Positions 17,706 through 29,632 of a DNA stretch of 64,000 bases are shown one piece after another. A program made the translations under genes and the position numbers. A model generated the notes under the pieces. The model was not told the DNA's origin. It made no database searches and saw nothing but the letters and a program-made list of their open reading frames with translations. The stretch lies in the NCBI RefSeq assembly GCF_004345245.1, contig NZ_SLUQ01000002.1:558001-622000 (forward strand). The letters are read 5' to 3'. Every line of letters starts with the position of its first letter. The first letter of the stretch is position 1. This stretch comes from Rhizobium sp. BK251 (GTDB lineage Bacteria > Pseudomonadota > Alphaproteobacteria > Rhizobiales > Rhizobiaceae).

Positions 17706-19456
17706 TGTCTTTTCTCTCACGCATCATGGTGTTGAAGAGCCAGGCGCATTTCTCCGCTGGCGTCTACAACCGGTTTGGCGGGGCGGCCAACAACAAGACT
17801 TTCGAAGGGTCGCGCAAGAGGAGGGCGAACCAGGCCAAGAGCCGCGTCGCGCTGATCATCGCGAGCTTCGCCGCCGTCTACTGCGTGATCGGCGGACGCC
17901 TGGCCGAATACGGGATGGCGCAGCCGGACACCGTCTCCAGCATCATGCCCGCCGACCGGTTGATGGCCTCGCGCCCCGATATCCTCGACCGCAACGGCGA
18001 GGTGCTCGCGACCGATATTCGTACGGTTTCGCTTTACGCGGAGCCGAACAAGGTCGTCGATGCCGATGAGGCGGTCGAGAAGCTTGCCTCCGTTCTGCCG
18101 GACCTGGACGTGAAGGGCACCTACCGGAAGCTCTCCGCCAAGAGCTCGCACTTCGCGTGGCTGCGCCGACAGCTGACGCCGAAGCAGCAGAGCCAGATCC
18201 TGGCCCTCGGCATCCCCGGCATCGGATTCCGTCCGGAGAAGCGCCGCTTCTATCCCGGTGGCCCGACCGCCGCCCACATCCTCGGCTATGTCAACATCGA
18301 CAATCGCGGCGTCGCCGGCATGGAGAAGTACATCGACGACCAGGGGCTTGCCGATCTTGCCTCGGTCGGGATGACGAGCGACCAGCCTCTCGAGCCGGTA
18401 AAGCTTTCGATCGATCTTCGCGTCCAGAGCATCGTGCGTGACGTCGTCGTCAACGCGGTTAAGAACTACGAGGCGAAGGGTGCCGGCGCTGTCGTGCTCG
18501 ACATCCATACCGGCGAGGTCCTCGCCATGGCTTCGGCTCCGGACTTCGATCCGAACAATCCCCAGGAAGGGGCCAAGGACGGCTGGTTGAACCGCATGTC
18601 GAACGGCACGTTCGAAATGGGCTCGACCTTCAAGACCTTCAGTACCGCAATGGCGCTCGACAGTGGCAAGGTGACGCTGAACAGCAGTTTCGACGCGAGC
18701 CAGCCGATCCGCATCGGCGGCTTCACCATCCACGACTTTCACGGGCAGCGCCGCTGGCTGACCGTGCCGGAAATCTTCGAATATTCCTCCAACATCGGTA
18801 CGGCGAGGATGATCGACCTCGTCGGCATGGATCTGCAGAAGGAATATCTGACCCGTCTTGGCCTTCTCACGAAGCTCCAGACCGAGCTGCCCGAGATCAA
18901 GACGCCGAGCCAGCCGAAGGTCTGGAAGAAGATCAACTCGATCACGATTTCCTTCGGTCACGGCGTTTCCACGACGCCGCTGCAGACGGCGGTTGCCGGC
19001 GCGGCGCTGGTCAACGGCGGCAAGCTGATCGAGCCGACTTTCCTGCCGCGGACGCGCGAGCAGGCCGACGATGTCGCGGAGGTCGTGGTCAAGAAGAGCA
19101 CGAGCGACGACATCCGCTATCTCTTCAAGCTGAACGGTATCAAGGGTTCGGGCCGCAACGCCGACGTCCCCGGATTCAACGTCGGCGGCAAGACCGGAAC
19201 AGCCGACAAGGTCGTCAACGGCCGCTATGCGCACAATCTGAACTTCAATGCCTTCATCGCAGCCTTCCCGATCGACAATCCGCAATATGTGGTCCTCAGC
19301 TTCTGCGACGAGCCCCATAACGGCGAGAAGGGCCAGAACATCGCGGCCTATACGGCAGCGCCGATGATCAAGAACATCGTGAGCCGCGCAGCGCCGATTC
19401 TCGGTGTGGAACCCAAGTTCGGTGAGGACGGTTCCGCCTTGCTGGTGTCTTATTGA
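17705..19456 (+). CDS. ftsI: Septal transpeptidase FtsI (PBP3)
   Basis: The 583-residue class B penicillin-binding protein has an N-terminal membrane anchor (about 46-66), a PBP dimerisation domain (about 85-240) and a transpeptidase domain (about 260-565). The catalytic motifs are S307-T-F-K310, S361-S-N363 and K496-T-G-T499. It cross-links new septal peptidoglycan with FtsW and is the target of division-blocking beta-lactams. The cytoplasmic N-terminus is longer and more basic ([10 protein letters not shown]) than in E. coli. It overlaps ftsL by one base and precedes murE. Confidence 0.96.
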   Translation: MSFLSRIMVLKSQAHFSAGVYNRFGGAANNKTFEGSRKRRANQAKSRVALIIASFAAVYCVIGGRLAEYGMAQPDTVSSIMPADRLMASRPDILDRNGEVLATDIRTVSLYAEPNKVVDADEAVEKLASVLPDLDVKGTYRKLSAKSSHFAWLRRQLTPKQQSQILALGIPGIGFRPEKRRFYPGGPTAAHILGYVNIDNRGVAGMEKYIDDQGLADLASVGMTSDQPLEPVKLSIDLRVQSIVRDVVVNAVKNYEAKGAGAVVLDIHTGEVLAMASAPDFDPNNPQEGAKDGWLNRMSNGTFEMGSTFKTFSTAMALDSGKVTLNSSFDASQPIRIGGFTIHDFHGQRRWLTVPEIFEYSSNIGTARMIDLVGMDLQKEYLTRLGLLTKLQTELPEIKTPSQPKVWKKINSITISFGHGVSTTPLQTAVAGAALVNGGKLIEPTFLPRTREQADDVAEVVVKKSTSDDIRYLFKLNGIKGSGRNADVPGFNVGGKTGTADKVVNGRYAHNLNFNAFIAAFPIDNPQYVVLSFCDEPHNGEKGQNIAAYTAAPMIKNIVSRAAPILGVEPKFGEDGSALLVSY

Positions 19457-19521
19457 ATGTGAATGAATATGAGAGGCGATTCGCGAGGGGCGACCGCCTT
19501 GAACGAGAAAAAGTACCTTCG

Positions 19522-20985
19522 ATGAAATTGCGAGATATAGCCGGAAGCGAATTTCCGGAACTCAACGCACAGCTTGGCGGGACAGCAGGCGACCTGGAGA
19601 TCACGGGACTTTCCTCCGACAGCCGCAAGGTTGTGCCGGGCAATGTCTTCGTCGCCGTTGCGGGCACGAAGGCTGATGGCGCGGGCTTCATCGCCGACGC
19701 TGCGGCCCGTGGTGCGGCAGTGGTCGTCTCGGGGCATGCGCAGGCTTCTTCCACGATCCCGGTGCTCGCCGTCTCGCAGCCGCGCCGGTTCCTCGCCGTT
19801 GCCGCGGCGCATTTCTATGGTCGCCAGCCGGACACAATGGTTGCCGTTACCGGCACGGCAGGCAAGACTTCCGTCGCCTCGTTCACGCGGCAGATCTGGG
19901 CCCAGGCAGGCCATCCGGCTGCGATGATCGGCACGACCGGCGTGATTTCGCCGACACGCAACGAGTACGGTTCGCTGACGACGCCGGATCCGGTATCGCT
20001 GCACGAACTGCTCGCCGAGCTTGCCGGCGAGGGTGTCACCCATGCGGCGATGGAGGCCTCCAGCCATGGCCTCGACCAGTTCCGCCTCGACGGCGTGAGG
20101 CTTGCCGCAGCGGCCTTCACAAATCTCGGCCGCGATCACATGGATTACCATCCGACGGTCGAATCCTATATGGCGGCCAAGATGCGGCTGTTCGATACGC
20201 TGCTGCCCAAGGGCGCGCCGGCCGTGATCTTTGCAGACGATGCCTGGTCCGAAAAGGCGATCGCGGTCGCGCGGGCTGCCGGGCGCGACGTCCGCACGGT
20301 CGGCCGCAAGGGCGATTTCCTCTCATTGAAGCGCGTCGAGCATTTCCGCCACAAGCAGGTGGCCGAGGTGCATCATGCCGGCGATATCTTCGAGGTGGAC
20401 ATTCCGCTCGCCGGTGATTTCCAGGTCGCCAACGCGCTCGTCGCCGCCGGGCTTGCCATTTCGACAGGCGTGCCGGCTGCAGTCGCCATGGCTGCGCTCG
20501 AAAAGCTGCAGGGAGCCTCGGGGCGGCTTGAGCTAGTCGGACATAGCAAGGACGGCGCGCTCGCCTATGTTGACTACGCGCACAAGCCCGATGCGCTACA
20601 GAACGTGCTCGAATCGGTGCGGCCGTTCACGACCGGACGCGTGATCGTGGTCTTCGGCTGCGGCGGCGACCGCGACCGTGGCAAGCGGCCGATCATGGGC
20701 GAGATTGCCTGCCGCCTGGCCGACGTCGTCATCGTGACCGACGACAATCCGCGGTCCGAGGAGCCGGCCGCCATCCGCGCCGAGATCATGGCGGCAGCGC
20801 GCTGCGCCACGGAGATCGGCGACCGCGCATCGGCGATCCGTCATGCCGTGGCGATGCTTGCCTCCGGCGACACGCTGATTGTCGCCGGCAAGGGCCATGA
20901 GGAAGGCCAGACGGTTGGGAGTGTTACTTTGCCTTTCTCCGATCATGCGGAAGTCCGCAAGGCGATGGAGGAGATGAAGACGTGA
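19522..20985 (+). CDS. murE: UDP-MurNAc-tripeptide synthetase MurE (meso-DAP adding)
   Basis: The 487-residue Mur ligase has a UDP-substrate domain with GLSSDSRKV (29-37), an ATP-binding loop VTGTAGKTS (109-117, Lys115), and a C-terminal domain carrying DNPRSEEP. The DNPR motif selects meso-diaminopimelate as the third stem residue. The P-loop has Ala where many Mur ligases have Asn (GTNGKT). The start at 19522 (MKLRDIAG) matches family length. An in-frame ATG at 19453, directly after ftsI, would add 23 residues. Its stop overlaps the murF start by 4 bp (GTGA). Confidence 0.95.
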   Translation: MKLRDIAGSEFPELNAQLGGTAGDLEITGLSSDSRKVVPGNVFVAVAGTKADGAGFIADAAARGAAVVVSGHAQASSTIPVLAVSQPRRFLAVAAAHFYGRQPDTMVAVTGTAGKTSVASFTRQIWAQAGHPAAMIGTTGVISPTRNEYGSLTTPDPVSLHELLAELAGEGVTHAAMEASSHGLDQFRLDGVRLAAAAFTNLGRDHMDYHPTVESYMAAKMRLFDTLLPKGAPAVIFADDAWSEKAIAVARAAGRDVRTVGRKGDFLSLKRVEHFRHKQVAEVHHAGDIFEVDIPLAGDFQVANALVAAGLAISTGVPAAVAMAALEKLQGASGRLELVGHSKDGALAYVDYAHKPDALQNVLESVRPFTTGRVIVVFGCGGDRDRGKRPIMGEIACRLADVVIVTDDNPRSEEPAAIRAEIMAAARCATEIGDRASAIRHAVAMLASGDTLIVAGKGHEEGQTVGSVTLPFSDHAEVRKAMEEMKT

Positions 20986-22409
20986 GCCTGCTTTGGACAT
21001 CGAAAGATATGATTGCAGCCATGGGTGGCCGTCCGTTCGGGACGCTGCCCGAGGGCGTGACCGGCATTTCCATCGATAGCCGCTCGATCAAGCCGGGTGA
21101 GGCTTTCTTCGCCATCCGGGGCGATCGCTTCGACGGCCATGATTTTGCCAGCATGGCCATGGCGCACGGTGCTGCGCTTCTCATCGTCAGCGAGGCGCGG
21201 CTGCCGGCCATGGGTCGGCTCACGGTGCCGATGATCGTGGTGGAGGACGTGCTGGCCGGCCTCGGTCGCCTGGGCGCGGCCGCGCGGCAGCGCACCCATG
21301 CGAAGATCGTCGCTGTCACGGGCTCTGTCGGCAAGACGACCACCAAGGAAATGCTGCGGCACGTGCTTTCGCCTTCCGGCAATGTTCACGCCTCGGCTGC
21401 CTCCTTCAACAATCATTGGGGCGTGCCTCTGACGCTGGCGCGCATGCCGCATGATACCGAATTCGGCGTCTTCGAGGTCGGCATGAACCATCCCGGCGAA
21501 ATTCGGCCGCTGGTGACGATGATCCAGCCGCATGTCGCGATCATCACGACGATCGCGCCAGCGCACCTCGGCAACTTCTCCGACATCAGGGAGATTGCCG
21601 CCGCCAAGGCCGAGATATTCGAAGGGTTGGTTCCGGGCGGGCACGTCGTTCTCAATCGCGACAACGACCAGTACGATTTCCTCGAGTCAGCAGCGAAGGC
21701 GGCCGGTGTGGAGCACGTCCACTCCTTCGGCCAGCACGCGCGGGCCGACTATCGTCTCGTCGAGTTTAATGGTTCCGGCGAGAGTTCCACCCTGTGGCTC
21801 ACGATCGGCGGCGAGACGCTGGAAGCTGCGATCGGCGCCCCGGGGCGTCACATCGCCGAGAACGCGCTTGCGGCGCTGGGTGCGGTGACATTGGTCGGCG
21901 CCGATCTCGAAAAGGCGATTGCGGCCCTTGCCACCTTGCAGCCGGAAAAGGGCAGGGGGCGGCGCCACAAGCTGACTATTGGCGGACGCCATTTCACGCT
22001 GATCGACGAAAGCTACAACGCCAATCCGACCTCGATGGCTGCGGCGATCTCGCTGCTTGCGGCTTCGTCGCCGGAGGGCAAAGGCAGGCGCATCGCCGTT
22101 CTCGGAGATATGCTGGAAATGGGCGACCATGCGCAGAAGATGCATGCCGATCTCGCGGCGCCGCTTGTTGCCGCCGGAATCGAGCACGTTTGGCTTGCAG
22201 GGCCTGAGATGGCGGCGCTGAAGGACGCGCTGCCGGAGAATATTCACGTCGAATATCGCGAGACCACCGGGGAGCTTGCCGATTTCGCGGTTGCTTCGGT
22301 CGGTCCGGGCGATGTTCTCATGATCAAATCGTCTTTGGGTACCGGTTTCGGGAAGATCGTCGCGGGGTTGCTTGACAAGTATCCGGCGTTTCCCGACACG
22401 GGGCGGTAA
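20982..22409 (+). CDS. murF: UDP-MurNAc-tripeptide:D-Ala-D-Ala ligase MurF
   Basis: The 475-residue Mur ligase starts at a GTG that overlaps the murE stop. It has the N-terminal [18 protein letters not shown] motif, the ATP loop [13 protein letters not shown] (112-124, Lys118), and [14 protein letters not shown], which is characteristic of Mur[11 protein letters not shown] in the C-terminal domain adds to the family call. It adds D-Ala-D-Ala to complete the UDP-MurNAc-pentapeptide in the cytosol. It sits in the conserved order murE-murF-mraY. Confidence 0.96.
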   Translation: MSLLWTSKDMIAAMGGRPFGTLPEGVTGISIDSRSIKPGEAFFAIRGDRFDGHDFASMAMAHGAALLIVSEARLPAMGRLTVPMIVVEDVLAGLGRLGAAARQRTHAKIVAVTGSVGKTTTKEMLRHVLSPSGNVHASAASFNNHWGVPLTLARMPHDTEFGVFEVGMNHPGEIRPLVTMIQPHVAIITTIAPAHLGNFSDIREIAAAKAEIFEGLVPGGHVVLNRDNDQYDFLESAAKAAGVEHVHSFGQHARADYRLVEFNGSGESSTLWLTIGGETLEAAIGAPGRHIAENALAALGAVTLVGADLEKAIAALATLQPEKGRGRRHKLTIGGRHFTLIDESYNANPTSMAAAISLLAASSPEGKGRRIAVLGDMLEMGDHAQKMHADLAAPLVAAGIEHVWLAGPEMAALKDALPENIHVEYRETTGELADFAVASVGPGDVLMIKSSLGTGFGKIVAGLLDKYPAFPDTGR

Positions 22410-22438
22410 CCAATCGTCAGAGCTGAGAAAGGGCTCGT

Positions 22439-23539
22439 ATGCTAATCTGGCTTGTGGAACTGTCTGACTATTTTAAATTCTTCAACCTTTTCAGGTATAT
22501 AACGTTCCGCACCGGGGCCTCGCTGTTTACGTCAGCCATGATCGTCTTCCTCTTCGGACCGCGCATCATATCGTCGCTGCGCGTTCGGCAGGGCAAGGGC
22601 CAGCCGATCCGCGCCGAAGGGCCGCAGACTCACTTCAAGAAGGCCGGCACGCCTACCATGGGCGGCCTGATGATTCTTGCCGGCATCGTCGTCTCGTCGC
22701 TTCTGTGGGCCGACCTGTCGAGCGTCTATGTGGTCTGCGCGCTTCTCGTGACGCTCGGCTTCGGCGCGATCGGATTTTACGACGATTATCTCAAGGTGAC
22801 GAAGCAGAGTCACAAGGGCTTTTCGGGCAAGGCGCGGCTTGCCATCGAATTCATCATTGCCGGTATCGCCGTCTATTTCATGATGCGCACGGCGCTGGCA
22901 TCCGGGCCTGCGGGCTCGACCTTCGGATCCTCGATCGCATTTCCTTTCTTCAAGGACTTCATGATCAACATCGGCATCTTCTTCGTTCTCTTCGGTGGCT
23001 TCGTCATCGTCGCGGCGGGCAATGCGGTGAACTTGACAGACGGCCTCGATGGGCTTGCGATCGTTCCGGTGATGATTGCGGCGGCTTCCTTTGGCGTTAT
23101 CGCCTACCTGGCGGGTAACGCCGTGTTCTCGAACTATCTGCAGATCAACTTCGTTCCCGGCACGGGCGAGCTCGCCGTCGTCATGGGCGCGGTCATCGGC
23201 GCCGGCCTCGGCTTCCTGTGGTTCAACGCACCGCCGGCAGCTATCTTCATGGGCGATACGGGCTCGCTGGCGCTCGGCGGCATGATTGGCACGGTAGCGG
23301 TTGCCACGAAGCACGAGATCGTCATGGCGATCATCGGCGGCCTCTTCGTCATCGAGACGCTGTCGGTCATCATCCAGGTCGGCTTCTTCAAAATGACTGG
23401 CCGGCGCGTCTTCCTGATGGCGCCGATCCACCACCATTTCGAGAAAAAAGGATGGACGGAAAGCCAGGTCGTTATCCGTTTCTGGATCGTTGCGGTGATC
23501 CTCGCTATGGTTGGCCTTTCAACGCTGAAACTGAGGTGA
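22439..23539 (+). CDS. mraY: Phospho-MurNAc-pentapeptide transferase MraY
   Basis: This 366-residue protein has about ten membrane helices. Catalytic loops are recognisable: TPTMGG after the first helix pair, [10 protein letters not shown] with the Asp pair, [13 protein letters not shown] for nucleotide and metal binding, and [12 protein letters not shown] near the C-terminus. MraY transfers phospho-MurNAc-pentapeptide to undecaprenyl phosphate, giving lipid I at the inner membrane. GAGAAAGGG precedes the start. The gene lies 29 bp after murF and 7 bp before murD. Confidence 0.97.
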   Translation: MLIWLVELSDYFKFFNLFRYITFRTGASLFTSAMIVFLFGPRIISSLRVRQGKGQPIRAEGPQTHFKKAGTPTMGGLMILAGIVVSSLLWADLSSVYVVCALLVTLGFGAIGFYDDYLKVTKQSHKGFSGKARLAIEFIIAGIAVYFMMRTALASGPAGSTFGSSIAFPFFKDFMINIGIFFVLFGGFVIVAAGNAVNLTDGLDGLAIVPVMIAAASFGVIAYLAGNAVFSNYLQINFVPGTGELAVVMGAVIGAGLGFLWFNAPPAAIFMGDTGSLALGGMIGTVAVATKHEIVMAIIGGLFVIETLSVIIQVGFFKMTGRRVFLMAPIHHHFEKKGWTESQVVIRFWIVAVILAMVGLSTLKLR

Positions 23540-23546
23540 GACGGGC

Positions 23547-24959
23547 ATGATTCCGGTCACCACGCTCAGGGACAAGAAGGTCGCGCTGTTCGGGCTCGGC
23601 GGATCGGGCTTTGCGACCGCGCGGGCGCTGATGGCGGGCGGTGCGGACGTGACCGCGTGGGACGACAATCCCGACAGCGTGATGAAGGCGGCCGCGGAGG
23701 GGATCCCGACCGCGGATCTGCGCCAGATAGACTGGAGCGTCATTTCGGTGCTGGTGCTGTCGCCCGGCGTGCCGCTCACCCATCCCCGGCCACACTGGAC
23801 CGTCGACCTTGCCCATGCGGCGGGTATCGACATCATCGGCGACGTCGAGCTTTTCGTTCGCGAGCGGCGGGCTCACGCGCCCGGTTGCCCGTTCATCGCG
23901 ATCACCGGCACCAATGGCAAGTCGACGACGACGGCGCTTGTCGCCCATATCCTCAGGTCGAGCGGGCGCGATGCGCAACTCGGCGGCAATATCGGCACGG
24001 CGATCCTCACGCTGGAACCGCCAAAGGCGGGCCGCTTCTACGTGGTCGAATGCTCGTCCTACCAGATCGATCTCGCTCCAACGCTCAATCCCTCGGCGGG
24101 CATCCTGCTCAACCTGACGCCCGACCATCTCGACCGGCATGGGACGATGCAGCACTATGCCCACATCAAGGAGCGGCTGGTTGCGGGCAGCGATATCGCC
24201 ATCGTCGGCGTCGACGACAGCTTCGGCGCACTGATTGCCGATCGGCTGGAGCGGGCCGGCAGCAAGGTGACCCGGATTTCACGCCGGCAGGTCCTCGCGA
24301 ATGGCTTCTATGCGGAGGGCAGCCGGATCATCATGGCGCGGGGCGGCACAGGCTCCGAGATCGCCAATCTCGACGGAATCCAGACCCTGCGCGGCTCGCA
24401 TAATGCCCAGAATGCCGCCGCTGCGATTGCCGCCTGCCTTGCCGTTGGCGTTTCGGCTGCCGAGATCACTGCCGGATTGAAGTCCTTTCCCGGGCTCAAG
24501 CACCGCATGCAGCCTGTTGGCCGCCGGGGACGGGTCGTCTTCGTCAACGATTCCAAGGCCACGAATGCCGATGCCGCTGCTCCCGCGCTCTCCAGCTACG
24601 ACCGCATCTACTGGATTGCCGGCGGTCTGCCGAAGGAAGGGGGGATCACCTCTCTTGCGCCGCTCTTTCCGCGCATCGCCAAGGCCTATCTGATCGGGGA
24701 GGCGGCGCCCGCATTTGCCGCGACGCTTGGCGATGCCGTGCCTTACGAGATTTCCGGCGTGCTTGAACGGGCAGTCATGCACGCGGCGGACGACGCCTCA
24801 AAGGACGATAGCCCGCTTTCCGCGGTGATGCTTTCCCCGGCTTGCGCAAGCTTCGACCAGTACAAGAACTTTGAAGTCAGGGGCGACGCCTTCGTGAGCC
24901 ACGTGGCGGCGCTGGACGGAATCACTATGCTGATCGACTCGGCAACGGGGGACAAATGA
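23547..24959 (+). CDS. murD: UDP-MurNAc-L-Ala:D-Glu ligase MurD
   Basis: The 470-residue Mur ligase has an N-terminal Rossmann-like UDP domain ([18 protein letters not shown]), the LSPGVP motif, the ATP loop [13 protein letters not shown] (119-131, Lys125), and [10 protein letters not shown] in the C-terminal domain, typical of MurD. It adds D-glutamate to UDP-MurNAc-L-Ala in the cytosol. GAGGTGAGACGGGC before the ATG serves as ribosome-binding site. One base separates its stop from ftsW. Confidence 0.96.
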   Translation: MIPVTTLRDKKVALFGLGGSGFATARALMAGGADVTAWDDNPDSVMKAAAEGIPTADLRQIDWSVISVLVLSPGVPLTHPRPHWTVDLAHAAGIDIIGDVELFVRERRAHAPGCPFIAITGTNGKSTTTALVAHILRSSGRDAQLGGNIGTAILTLEPPKAGRFYVVECSSYQIDLAPTLNPSAGILLNLTPDHLDRHGTMQHYAHIKERLVAGSDIAIVGVDDSFGALIADRLERAGSKVTRISRRQVLANGFYAEGSRIIMARGGTGSEIANLDGIQTLRGSHNAQNAAAAIAACLAVGVSAAEITAGLKSFPGLKHRMQPVGRRGRVVFVNDSKATNADAAAPALSSYDRIYWIAGGLPKEGGITSLAPLFPRIAKAYLIGEAAPAFAATLGDAVPYEISGVLERAVMHAADDASKDDSPLSAVMLSPACASFDQYKNFEVRGDAFVSHVAALDGITMLIDSATGDK

Positions 24960-24960
24960 C

Positions 24961-26115
24961 ATGGTAAGTCGCGCGGAACGTGGACCCCTGGCCGATTGGT
25001 TCTGGACGATCGACCGGTTCTTCCTGGCATTGTTCATATTGCTCATGGGCATCGGCTTCATGCTTTCCTTCGCTGCCTCGCCGGCGGTTGCGGAGCGCAT
25101 CGGGCTAGAACCCTTCCACTTCGTCAAGCGTCATGCCGCATTCCTGCTGCCGGCTCTCGGCGTGATGATCGGACTCTCCTTCCTCACGCCGCGCCAGGTG
25201 CGCCGCACGGCCATGGTGCTCCTCGTCGTATCGCTCGCCATGATGCTGCTCGCGCTCTTCTTCGGTGTGGAGGTAAAGGGCTCACGCCGGTGGGTGACGC
25301 TCGCAGGGCTTTCGATCCAGCCGTCCGAATTCATGAAGCCCGCCTTCGTCGTGGTGTGCGCCTGGCTCTTTGCCGAGCATGCGCGCCAGCCGGAGATCCC
25401 GGGCAATCTCTTCGCCATCATCCTCTTCGGCATCGTCGGCGCGCTGCTCGTCGCACAGCCCGACCTTGGCCAGACCATCCTCACCAGCGCTGTCTGGGGC
25501 AGCATGTTCTTCATGGCCGGCATGCCGTGGCTCTGGATCATCGTGCTCGGCGGGCTCGGGGTCGGCGGCTTCATCAGTGCCTATTACATCTTCCCGCACG
25601 TGGCGGGACGTATCGATCGCTTCATGACCGGCGAGGGCGATACTTTCCAGGTCGATACTGCCCGCGAGGCGATCATCCGCGGCGACTGGTTCGGCCAGGG
25701 ACCGGGCGAGGGCATCGTCAAGCGTATCATTCCTGACGCGCATACCGACTTCATCTTTTCGGTCGCTGCCGAGGAATTCGGCGTCATCTTCTGCATGGCG
25801 CTGGTGACGCTGTTTGCCGTTCTCGTGCTGCGCGGCCTCTCGCATGCATATCGCGAGCGGAACGACTTCAACCGCTTCGCCGTTGCGGGGCTCGTGCTTC
25901 AGATCGGCATGCAGTCGATCATCAATGTCGGCGTCAATCTCGAACTGTTGCCGGCCAAGGGCATGACGCTGCCGCTGATTTCCTATGGTGGTTCCTCTAT
26001 AATCGCCATCTGCGTGACGGCAGGCTTCATTCTGGCCTTGACGCGCCACCGGCCGGAAAAGCGTGCGCAGGACCGGAGCGTCTTCCGCGTTTCGCACGGC
26101 GTGCCGGCGGAGTAG
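24961..26115 (+). CDS. ftsW: Septal peptidoglycan glycosyltransferase FtsW
   Basis: This SEDS-family protein of 384 residues with about ten membrane helices carries the family motifs VKGSRRWVTLAGLSIQPSE and PLISYGGSS near the C-terminus, plus AAEEFG in the large periplasmic loop region. FtsW polymerises lipid II at the septum together with FtsI. It is tightly packed between murD (1-bp gap) and murG (6-bp gap). Confidence 0.96.
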   Translation: MVSRAERGPLADWFWTIDRFFLALFILLMGIGFMLSFAASPAVAERIGLEPFHFVKRHAAFLLPALGVMIGLSFLTPRQVRRTAMVLLVVSLAMMLLALFFGVEVKGSRRWVTLAGLSIQPSEFMKPAFVVVCAWLFAEHARQPEIPGNLFAIILFGIVGALLVAQPDLGQTILTSAVWGSMFFMAGMPWLWIIVLGGLGVGGFISAYYIFPHVAGRIDRFMTGEGDTFQVDTAREAIIRGDWFGQGPGEGIVKRIIPDAHTDFIFSVAAEEFGVIFCMALVTLFAVLVLRGLSHAYRERNDFNRFAVAGLVLQIGMQSIINVGVNLELLPAKGMTLPLISYGGSSIIAICVTAGFILALTRHRPEKRAQDRSVFRVSHGVPAE

Positions 26116-26121
26116 GGCAAA

Positions 26122-27246
26122 ATGGCCAAGGGCATCATCCTGCTTGCCGCCGGGGGTACCGGCGGCCATGTCTTTCCGGCGGAGGCGCTGGGCTACAAGC
26201 TGCGCGAGCGCGGCTTTTCCGTGCACCTCGTCACCGACAGCAGGGCGGAGCGCTTTGCAGGGAAGTTTCCCGCCGATGAGATCCACATCGTCCCGTCGGC
26301 CACCATCGGCGGCAAGAACCCGATCAAGATCGCCCGGTCTCTCTGGCGCCTGTGGAGCGGCATCCGGGTGGCGCGCCGGCTGATCGGCCGGCTGAAACCC
26401 GATGTCGTCGTCGGCTTCGGTGGCTATCCGACCATTCCGCCGCTGCTGGCAGCAACGCGCATGGGCGTGCCCTCGATGATCCATGAGCAGAATGCCGTCA
26501 TGGGTCGCGCCAACAAGGCGCTTGCGCCCCGTGTCCAGGCGATCGCCGGCGGGTTCCTGCCCGAGAGTGGCGGCCCATTTCCCGAGAAGACCGTGATAAC
26601 CGGGAACCCGGTTCGTCCGGCCGTGATCGCTGCGGCTGAACGGCCGTACGTACCCTCTGGCCCAGGCGAGCCGTTCAACCTCGTCGTCTTCGGCGGCAGC
26701 CAGGGCGCGCAGTATTTTTCCACGGCCGTCCCGACCGCGATCAGCCTGCTCGACGATGAATATCGGAAGCGGCTGCGGGTGACGCAGCAGGCCCGGCCGG
26801 AGGACATGGAGATGGTCGGGGCCTGCGTGCGCCAGCTCGAGATGGGGGCAGAGATCGCGCCCTTCTTCAACGATATGGCGGATCGCATCGCTGCCGCGCA
26901 TCTCGTCGTCTGCCGTTCCGGGGCTTCGACGGTATCGGAGATCTCCGTAATCGGGCGCCCGGCCATCCTCGTGCCCTATCCCCATGCTCTAGATCACGAC
27001 CAGGCGGCCAATGCGGCGGCGCTGGCGGCGACCGGGGGCGCGAAGGTCATCCCCCAGGCCGACCTGACGCCGGAGAAGCTTTCAGCCATTCTGCGCACGG
27101 CGATGACCGAGCCGGAGCGGCTCGCCCAGATGGCTGCTGCGGCAAAGCAGGCGGGGAGACCGGAAGCTGCGAGCTTGCTTGCCGACATGGTTGAAGCTAT
27201 TGCGGCGAAGCGTTCAATTTCAGACTTCAAGGGGACACGCGCATGA
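26122..27246 (+). CDS. murG: Lipid II synthase MurG (GlcNAc transferase)
   Basis: The 374-residue GT-B glycosyltransferase has the glycine-rich loop [10 protein letters not shown] (11-20), [20 protein letters not shown], and the UDP-GlcNAc site around [12 protein letters not shown]. It adds GlcNAc to lipid I at the inner face of the membrane. GGAGTAGGGC precedes the start. Its stop overlaps murC by 4 bp (ATGA), so the two are probably translationally coupled. Confidence 0.96.
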   Translation: MAKGIILLAAGGTGGHVFPAEALGYKLRERGFSVHLVTDSRAERFAGKFPADEIHIVPSATIGGKNPIKIARSLWRLWSGIRVARRLIGRLKPDVVVGFGGYPTIPPLLAATRMGVPSMIHEQNAVMGRANKALAPRVQAIAGGFLPESGGPFPEKTVITGNPVRPAVIAAAERPYVPSGPGEPFNLVVFGGSQGAQYFSTAVPTAISLLDDEYRKRLRVTQQARPEDMEMVGACVRQLEMGAEIAPFFNDMADRIAAAHLVVCRSGASTVSEISVIGRPAILVPYPHALDHDQAANAAALAATGGAKVIPQADLTPEKLSAILRTAMTEPERLAQMAAAAKQAGRPEAASLLADMVEAIAAKRSISDFKGTRA

Positions 27247-28658
27247 AAATGCCGAAGGCAATCGGCCTTGTTCACTTCATCGGCATCGGCGGCATCGGCA
27301 TGAGCGGCATCGCGGAGGTGCTGCATAATCTCGGTCATCGCGTGCAGGGCTCGGACCAATCCGACAGCGCCAACGTGCAGCGGTTGAGGGACAAGGGCAT
27401 CGAGGTCTTCGTCGGCCATAAGGCGGAAAATCTCGGGGATGCAGAGGTGGTGGTGGTCTCGACGGCGATCAAGCCGAAGAACCCGGAGCTCGCCGCAGCG
27501 CGCGAAAAACTGCTTCCAGTCGTGCGTCGCGCGGAAATGCTGGCCGAGCTCATGCGCTTCCGCAATGCGATCGCGATCGGCGGCACGCATGGCAAGACGA
27601 CGACGACGTCACTGGTTGCCACGCTTCTCGAGGCCGGCGGTCTCGACCCGACCGTCATCAATGGCGGCATCATCAACGCTTACGGCACCAATGCGCGCAT
27701 GGGCGAGGGCGAGTGGATGGTAGTCGAGGCGGATGAGTCCGACGGTACCTTCCTCAAGCTTCCCGCCGACGTGGCGGTCATCACCAATATCGATCCCGAG
27801 CATCTCGATCATTACGGCAGTTTCGATGCGGTGCGTGCCGCCTTCCGGCAGTTCGTCGAGAACGTGCCGTTCTATGGCTTCGGCGTGCTCTGCCTCGATC
27901 ATCCCGAGGTGCAGGCGCTCGTTTCCCGCATCGAGGACCGCAAGGTGATCACCTATGGCGAGAATCCGCAGGCCGACGTGCGCTTCATGAATGTCCGCAT
28001 TGACGGCACAACGTCGCTCTTCGACGTAGAGATCCGCAGGCGTCGCACCGGGCAGGTCATCAAGCTCAAGGACCTGGTGATGCCGATGCCGGGTCGCCAC
28101 AACATCTCTAACGCGACCGCCGCTGTCGCCGTCGCCAACCGCCTCGGCATTTCCAATGAGGCCATCGCGAAGGGCCTTGCTTCCTTCGGCGGCGTCAAGC
28201 GCCGCTTCACGCTGACGGGCGAATGGAACGGCGTCAAAATATTCGACGACTACGGCCATCACCCGGTCGAGATCAAGGCTGTATTGAAGGCGGCGCGCGA
28301 GGCCTGCGGCGGCCGCATCATCGCCGTCCACCAGCCGCATCGCTTTACCCGGCTTGCGAGCCTCTTCGAAGAATTCGCCGCCTGCTTCAACGACGCCGAC
28401 AGCATTTTTCTCGCGCCGGTCTACGCGGCAGGGGAAGATCCGATCGAGGGGGCCGATTCCGAGGCACTGGTTGCGCGCATCAAATCCGGTGGCCATCGCG
28501 ATGCTCGCTACCTTGCATCGCCAGATCTTTTGGCACCAATGATTGCAGAGATTGCACAACCGGGGGATTTTGTGGTTCTGTTGGGGGCTGGGAGCATCAC
28601 ATATTGGGCGGCGGCGCTGCCAAAGGAACTGGAAGCCCTTTCGGGAAAGTCTGAATGA
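27243..28658 (+). CDS. murC: UDP-MurNAc:L-alanine ligase MurC
   Basis: The 471-residue Mur ligase has an N-terminal Rossmann domain ([15 protein letters not shown], 11-25), an ATP loop [13 protein letters not shown] (112-124, Lys118), the ADESDGTF motif and [11 protein letters not shown] in the C-terminal domain. It catalyses the first amino-acid addition, L-Ala to UDP-MurNAc. It overlaps both murG and murB by 4 bp, consistent with coupled translation of the MurG-MurC-MurB block. Confidence 0.97.
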   Translation: MKMPKAIGLVHFIGIGGIGMSGIAEVLHNLGHRVQGSDQSDSANVQRLRDKGIEVFVGHKAENLGDAEVVVVSTAIKPKNPELAAAREKLLPVVRRAEMLAELMRFRNAIAIGGTHGKTTTTSLVATLLEAGGLDPTVINGGIINAYGTNARMGEGEWMVVEADESDGTFLKLPADVAVITNIDPEHLDHYGSFDAVRAAFRQFVENVPFYGFGVLCLDHPEVQALVSRIEDRKVITYGENPQADVRFMNVRIDGTTSLFDVEIRRRRTGQVIKLKDLVMPMPGRHNISNATAAVAVANRLGISNEAIAKGLASFGGVKRRFTLTGEWNGVKIFDDYGHHPVEIKAVLKAAREACGGRIIAVHQPHRFTRLASLFEEFAACFNDADSIFLAPVYAAGEDPIEGADSEALVARIKSGGHRDARYLASPDLLAPMIAEIAQPGDFVVLLGAGSITYWAAALPKELEALSGKSE

Positions 28659-29629
28659 AACAGGTGAATGGGGAAAAGCTTCTCGCGTCTCTGGGAGAGG
28701 GCGTAAAGGACATACGGGGCCGGCTGACGCCGGATGCCCCGATGGACCGCGTTACCTGGTTTCGCGCCGGCGGACTGGCGGAGCTCATGTTCCAGCCTCA
28801 CGACGTCGAGGATCTCGTCGCGTTCCTGAAGATATTGCCGGCCGAAGTGCCGCTGACCGTGGTCGGCATGGGATCCAATATCCTGGTTCGCGACGGCGGC
28901 ATTCCTGGCATCGTGCTGCGGCTTTCGGCCAAGGGCTTCGGCTCGGTGGAGCTTGCGGGCGAGAACCGCATCGTTGCCGGGGCCATCTGCCCTGACAAGC
29001 ACGTGGCGGCGATGGCGATGGATAACGGCATCGGCGGCTTTCACTTCTTCTACGGTATTCCGGGTGCCATCGGCGGCGCGGCGCGCATGAATGCAGGCGC
29101 CAACGGCTCGGAAACGCGCGATAGGCTCGTCGAGGTGCATGCCGTCGACCGACAGGGCAACCGGCACATCCTTTCCAATGCCGACATGGGCTACAGCTAT
29201 CGCCATTCCTCGGCGGCGGAAGACCTGATCTTCACCCACGTCATCTTCGAAGGCTATCCCGAGGACCGGGCGAAGATCCGCGCAGACATGGACGCGGTGC
29301 GAAACCATCGCGAGACCGTGCAGCCGATCCGCGAGAAGACCGGCGGCTCGACCTTCAAGAACCCGGCCGGCAATTCCGCATGGAAGGTGATCGACGAGGC
29401 CGGATGCCGCGGGCTCGTCATTGGCGGGGCGCAGATGTCGTCGCTGCACTGCAATTTCATGATCAACATGGGGCAGGCGACCGGCTACGACCTCGAATAT
29501 CTCGGCGAGACGGTGCGCCAGAGCGTGTTCGAGCATTCCGGCATCAAGCTGGAATGGGAGATCAAGCGCCTCGGTCTTTTCATGCCTGGCCGCGAGGTGC
29601 GTCCCTTCCAGGGCGTGACGTCGGAATAG
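28655..29629 (+). CDS. murB: UDP-N-acetylenolpyruvoylglucosamine reductase MurB
   Basis: The 324-residue FAD oxidoreductase has [14 protein letters not shown] (FAD loop), [23 protein letters not shown] with the substrate Tyr/Arg, and [10 protein letters not shown] with the catalytic Ser. It reduces the enolpyruvyl group with NADPH to form UDP-MurNAc. It is the last gene of the first dcw block. The next gene is convergent with only 3 bp between stops, so the transcript probably ends in or after the metallophosphoesterase antisense region. Confidence 0.96.
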   Translation: MKQVNGEKLLASLGEGVKDIRGRLTPDAPMDRVTWFRAGGLAELMFQPHDVEDLVAFLKILPAEVPLTVVGMGSNILVRDGGIPGIVLRLSAKGFGSVELAGENRIVAGAICPDKHVAAMAMDNGIGGFHFFYGIPGAIGGAARMNAGANGSETRDRLVEVHAVDRQGNRHILSNADMGYSYRHSSAAEDLIFTHVIFEGYPEDRAKIRADMDAVRNHRETVQPIREKTGGSTFKNPAGNSAWKVIDEAGCRGLVIGGAQMSSLHCNFMINMGQATGYDLEYLGETVRQSVFEHSGIKLEWEIKRLGLFMPGREVRPFQGVTSE

Positions 29630-29632
29630 CGG

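Noticed and set aside
17717..19318. 533-codon open frame opposite ftsI
   Set aside because: Antisense shadow; FtsI active-site motifs are intact on the plus strand.
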